A stretch of 64,000 bases of DNA, taken from contig CM054154.1 in assembly GCA_028751875.1 (NCBI GenBank), positions 54,863,391 to 54,927,390 on the forward strand, read 5' to 3'. The notes under the pieces are model-generated. The model searched no databases. It had not been told where the DNA came from and saw only the letters and a program-made list of their open reading frames with translations. Both the position numbers and the translations under genes were made by a program. How positions within the stretch are numbered: position 1 is the first letter of the stretch; each line of letters opens with the position of its first letter. The DNA is from Rapana venosa (taxonomy: Eukaryota > Mollusca > Gastropoda > Neogastropoda > Muricidae). Shown here piece by piece: positions 61,131 through 64,000 of the stretch.

Positions 61131-61188
61131 AATGATGATAGTTTTATGTTGAAAATTGTATACAATCATTGGATTTAAAATTTACGTG
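61131..61188. other. Right flank of the minus C1 copy
   Basis: Starts with the second AATGATGAT and leads into a CT tract. Together with 58546-58704 it would rejoin into one segment. Confidence 0.5.
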
Positions 61189-61280
61189 TACTCTCTCTCT
61201 CTCTCTTCTTCTCTCTCTCTCTCTCTCTTCTCCTCCCTCTCTCTTTTTTCTCTCCCCCTCCCTCTCCCCCTCTCTTTTCT
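61189..61280. repeat. (CT)n microsatellite, imperfect
   Basis: CT dinucleotides passing into CCCTCT- and TTTTTC-containing sequence. Confidence 0.9.
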
Positions 61281-61491
61281 TGTATGTGCGTGAATATTTT
61301 ATTTTACTCATATTTTTTATTTTTTGTGATCGCTAAAGTAATTTCCCGTCCTATTTCTTATGTATCTATAAATTTGTATGATTTAAACCTGTACAAAGTT
61401 AATCGCGAGCGCTAATGATGTGTGTATTGAATTGAAAATTGTATGCAATATAAAAGGGGTTGGAAATATACTGTTATCTCTCTCTCTCTCT
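61281..61491. other. AT-rich segment ending in a short CT run
   Basis: Related to 58590-58710 as noted there. It ends at a CT run (61477-61491). Confidence 0.45.
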
Positions 61492-62694
61492 TAAAAATAA
61501 TTTTTTACACCTAACATGTCTGGAAAAAATAATTCTTGGCTAACAAAACAAGGTTTTCGTATAGAACACTTAAATATCAATCACATGTAAACAAATTAAA
61601 AAAATACCTGCAATCCTATCAATTTGGGAAAAAAGCTTAAATTTTTGGTTTTTCTGAAAAACTTAAATCCTATTTCGATAATAATTTTTCCTACCCGGTT
61701 ATACCATTGTTTTGGAGAACCCCCCAATGTTCTGAAACTGATTTTTAAAGGTTTTTTTTCTAAATTCAATTCAATTTAAAAGATTAATAGATTTAGAGCA
61801 GCTTACCGTTGAAACAATTTGGATAGAAATCAAAATCAAACATTCTAAACCACTTCTTCTGTGTTTTCTGTACAGAAACCCTGCCAAAAATGTTAACTGG
61901 ATAAATCGATATATAGATATGATGGAAAATATCAATGACGTTTCAAAAGATATAATACAGTTAGGGGACTTCAACATTGACTTGATAAAAACAAATAACC
62001 AATGGACAGAAACATTCGAGTTATTCAATTTGAAGCAGTTGATACACACACCAACACGTATCACCAAAACTTCGAAAACTTTAATAGACCATGTTTATAC
62101 TACCAATTCTAATACTATTGTTGAGATAGCTGTTCCAGTTTTCGTTGTAGCCACCATTTTTCAGTCTGTATCACTTGGTCCAAAAGAGGAGTAAAAGCAC
62201 CCCATCTCAATCATAAAACTATTACATATAGAATTTTTTCTAAATTTGATACTGATAATTTCCTACAAGATCTTTTAAACTCCCCCCTTAACAACGTATA
62301 TCAGCTGACCAATCCAGATAAAGCTCTTGAGCCATGGTGTCAGATTTTCTGTAGTGTTTACAATAAACATGCTCCTCTTCAGACAAAAAGAATTAAATAC
62401 CTAATTAAACCACCACGGCTCACTAAACAAGTTCAAGAAAATATTCATTTAAGAGATAACCTGTTAAAAAGAGGATCTCATGAAGAATACAAAAAACAAA
62501 GAAATTATGTTACTAGTCTTTTGAGAGTAGCAAAAAAGAAATACTTTGAACAGCTAGTTATTAGAAACAAAGATAGTAAGACCATTTGGAAGGCCATCAA
62601 TAAACTAACAAATAAAAATATAAATAATGCTTCAAAAAATATTAAAGATATATCAGCTAATGCTCTAAATCATCATTTTTCAACAGTATCAGAT
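61492..62694 (+). mobile_element. E: CR1/L2-like LINE, endonuclease part, cut by C2
   Basis: The sequence encodes an APE endonuclease and connecting region of a CR1/L2-like LINE and stops abruptly at 62694 where C2 coding sequence begins. The RT of this copy is absent from the window. The frame from about 62170 to 62694 is open, unusually well preserved for this window. Confidence 0.78.
61760..62694 (+). pseudogene. E APE endonuclease and connecting region
   Basis: Around 61770-61890: FKRLIDLEQLTVETIWIEIK, with 'LLLCFLYRNPAKNVNW'. The frame from 61919 reads DVSKDIIQLGDFNIDLIKTN (GDFN metal-site motif) and QLIHTPTRITKTSKTLIDHV (the 'PTR....TLIDHIY' motif). A frameshift near 62110-62170 removes the final SDH motif. 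Then KAPHLNHKTITYRIFSKFDT, KRIKYLIKPPRLTKQVQENI and SLLRVAKKKYFEQLVIRNKD-like stretches run to 62694. This order is common in CR1/L2-like elements. The junction with C2 lies inside 'HHFSTVSDQ'. Confidence 0.82.
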
Positions 62695-64000
62695 CAGGGG
62701 CTGACAACATTCCAGCTGAGTTGGTTCAAGCTGGAGGGGAAGCCATGATCAGCGCCCTACTAAGAATCTGCAACAAGATCTGGCAGACAGGAAAATGGCC
62801 AACACCATGGACACAGTCACTCATCATCACCCTCCCCAAGAAAGGAAATCTACAACAATGCCATAATTACCGCACAATCAGCCTCATATGCCACCCAAGC
62901 AAGGTCATGCTGCGAATAATATTGAATAGACTGAAGCCACAAGCAGAGCCCATCATTGCGAGGAACAAGCAGGTTTCAGAGCAGGGCGCAGCACAACAGA
63001 ACAGATATTCAACCTCAGAATACTATGTGAGCGGTACCTTCAAATCAACAAGACCTTTACATGTATTTATCAATTTTAAGAAGGCATTGAACGGGGTGTG
63101 GCATGCAGCTTTGTGGGCAACCATGAATTTGTACAGCATCAATGCAAAACCTGATCAGAGTCATCAAACAGCTGTACAGCGAGGCCACCAGTGCAGTGTA
63201 CTACAACAACAACATTGGAGAATGTTTCGAACAACAGTTGGAGTAAGGCAGGGCTGTCTACTCTCACCACTCTTTTCAACATCTTCCTTGAGAGAATCAT
63301 GGCTGATGCCTGGAACATCATGAAGGATCAGTCAGCATTGGAGGCAGAATGATCAAAAACCTCCGCTTCGCAGATGACATTGATGGAATAGCAGGATCAG
63401 AAAAGAGCTTGCCAGCCTAACAGAACACTGAATAAGGCCTCCAAACATACGGCATGGAAATCAGTGCAGAGAAGACCAAACTGATGACTAATAACACCAA
63501 CGGCATTAGCACTGATATCAGGGTTAATGACCAGAAGCTGAAACAGTTCAAAGCTTCAAGTACCTGGGAGCCATTGTATCAGACCAGGGATCCAAGCCAG
63601 AAGTAGTATGCAGAACTGCACAGACAATAACGCACTTTCAAACTAAACATCATCTGGAGAGATACAAATATTCACTTATCTCAAGATCAGACAATGCGCT
63701 CCTTGTCATATCCATATTTCTGTATGCTGTGAATCATGGTTCCTGACTGCAGATTTGGAGAGAAGAGTACAGGCGGTGGAGATGAGATGCTTTCGGAGAT
63801 CTTGGCATCTCCTACAAAGACCAATAAGCAACGAAAGCGTGATAACAGATCTAGCAAACCATTGGACCCTATGAGAACCTTCTAACGATCGTGAAAAAGC
63901 GTAAACTTAAATGGTATGGGCATGTCACAAGATCAAAGGACTTGCAAGACAATTTTACAAGGCACTGTCCAAGGAGGAAGAAGAGAGGCAGACCAAGGAA
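62695..64000 (+). mobile_element. C2: RTE LINE, 5'-truncated, continuing past the window end
   Basis: Begins in the RT fingers (ADNIPAELVQAGGEAMI in the reading adjacent to the junction), contains the whole RT and most of the C-terminal region (KRKLKWYGHVTRS near 63895) and runs off the right edge. It is the sister of the minus C2 copy in A5. The left junction with E is sharp, but its TSD partner would lie beyond the window. Confidence 0.87.
62710..63700 (+). pseudogene. C2 reverse transcriptase
   Basis: The 200-codon frame 62721-63323 reads MISALLRICNKIWQTGKWPT and CHNYRTISLICHPSKVMLRI. After a frameshift the AGFRAGRSTTEQIF block and HVFINFKKALNGVWHAALWA (motif A, where the catalytic Asp of 'FIDF' is Asn) follow. 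TTVGVRQGCLLSPLFSTSSL is motif B. Motif C, LRFADDIDGIAG, is intact in another frame at 63361-63395. ISAEKTKLMTNNTNGISTDI follows. The Asp-to-Asn change in motif A and the frameshifts indicate an inactive enzyme. Confidence 0.87.

Overview
This window reads as non-genic eukaryotic DNA that has been built up from, and repeatedly interrupted by, retrotransposons. I see no intact host gene, no spliced exon series, no functional tRNA or rRNA gene and no CRISPR array. Almost every translatable stretch of more than about 80 codons that is not simple repeat resolves to a broken retroelement domain: APE endonuclease, reverse transcriptase (RT), ORF1 protein, or DIRS RT/RNase H/tyrosine recombinase. The mixture (APE-type LINEs with an ORF1, RTE and L2-like LINEs, a DIRS-like element, tRNA-derived SINEs, very long CT and GT tracts) fits an invertebrate, and my best guess is a marine mollusc such as a gastropod. 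That guess is inference; no single-copy marker confirms it.

Letters used below. A = CR1/Jockey-superfamily-like LINEs with an ORF1, an APE endonuclease, an RT and a C-terminal C-x2-C-x8-H-x4-C module (copies A1 to A6). B and C1/C2/C3 = RTE-type LINEs. D = L2-like LINE. E = a second CR1/L2-like LINE. F = a family seen only as 3' ends preceded by T/G-rich DNA. G = another RTE-like C-terminus. H = a composite repeat with a purine-rich tail. S1 and S2 = SINEs.

Layout. 1-0.56 kb G fragment; 0.96-4.4 kb A1 (old) holding an S1 fragment; 4.4-7.7 kb GT and CT tracts and F 3' ends; 7.7-8.06 kb D 3' fragment; 8.6-12.3 kb nearly complete D; 12.3-16.0 kb non-coding, E fragment, F ends; 16.05-20.7 kb A2 (best preserved A copy); 20.7-27.7 kb A3, split by a 3.6 kb H composite with a 17-bp target-site duplication (TSD); 27.7-29.6 kb minus-strand F end and low-complexity DNA; 29.6-30.3 kb C3 with a 17-bp TSD; 30.9-31.2 kb foldback element; 31.2-35.85 kb minus-strand DIRS-like element holding an S2 SINE and an S1 tail; 36.4-36.7 kb S1; 36.75-48.29 kb A4, split by three RTE insertions (B minus, C1 with a 13-bp TSD, B with an 11-bp TSD); 48.7-54.7 kb A5, split by minus-strand C2; 55-56 kb F and E ends; 55.9-56.4 kb complete S1; 56.4-58.5 kb A6; 58.7-61.1 kb minus-strand C1 with a 9-bp TSD; 61.5-62.7 kb E, cut by C2, which runs off the window end.

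No copy has a full uninterrupted reading frame, so none looks autonomous, although several keep the catalytic F/L/YADD motif locally. The main interest lies in the readable insertion history, a 2A-like motif in the A4 ORF1, a SINE with a tRNA-5S double head, an S1 SINE sharing its 3' tail with the L2-like LINE, and a 277-bp foldback with 78-bp arms. Several segments (about 36.3-38.1, 57.1-57.7 and 60.0-61.1 kb) have suspiciously expanded homopolymers and may be poorly polished sequence.
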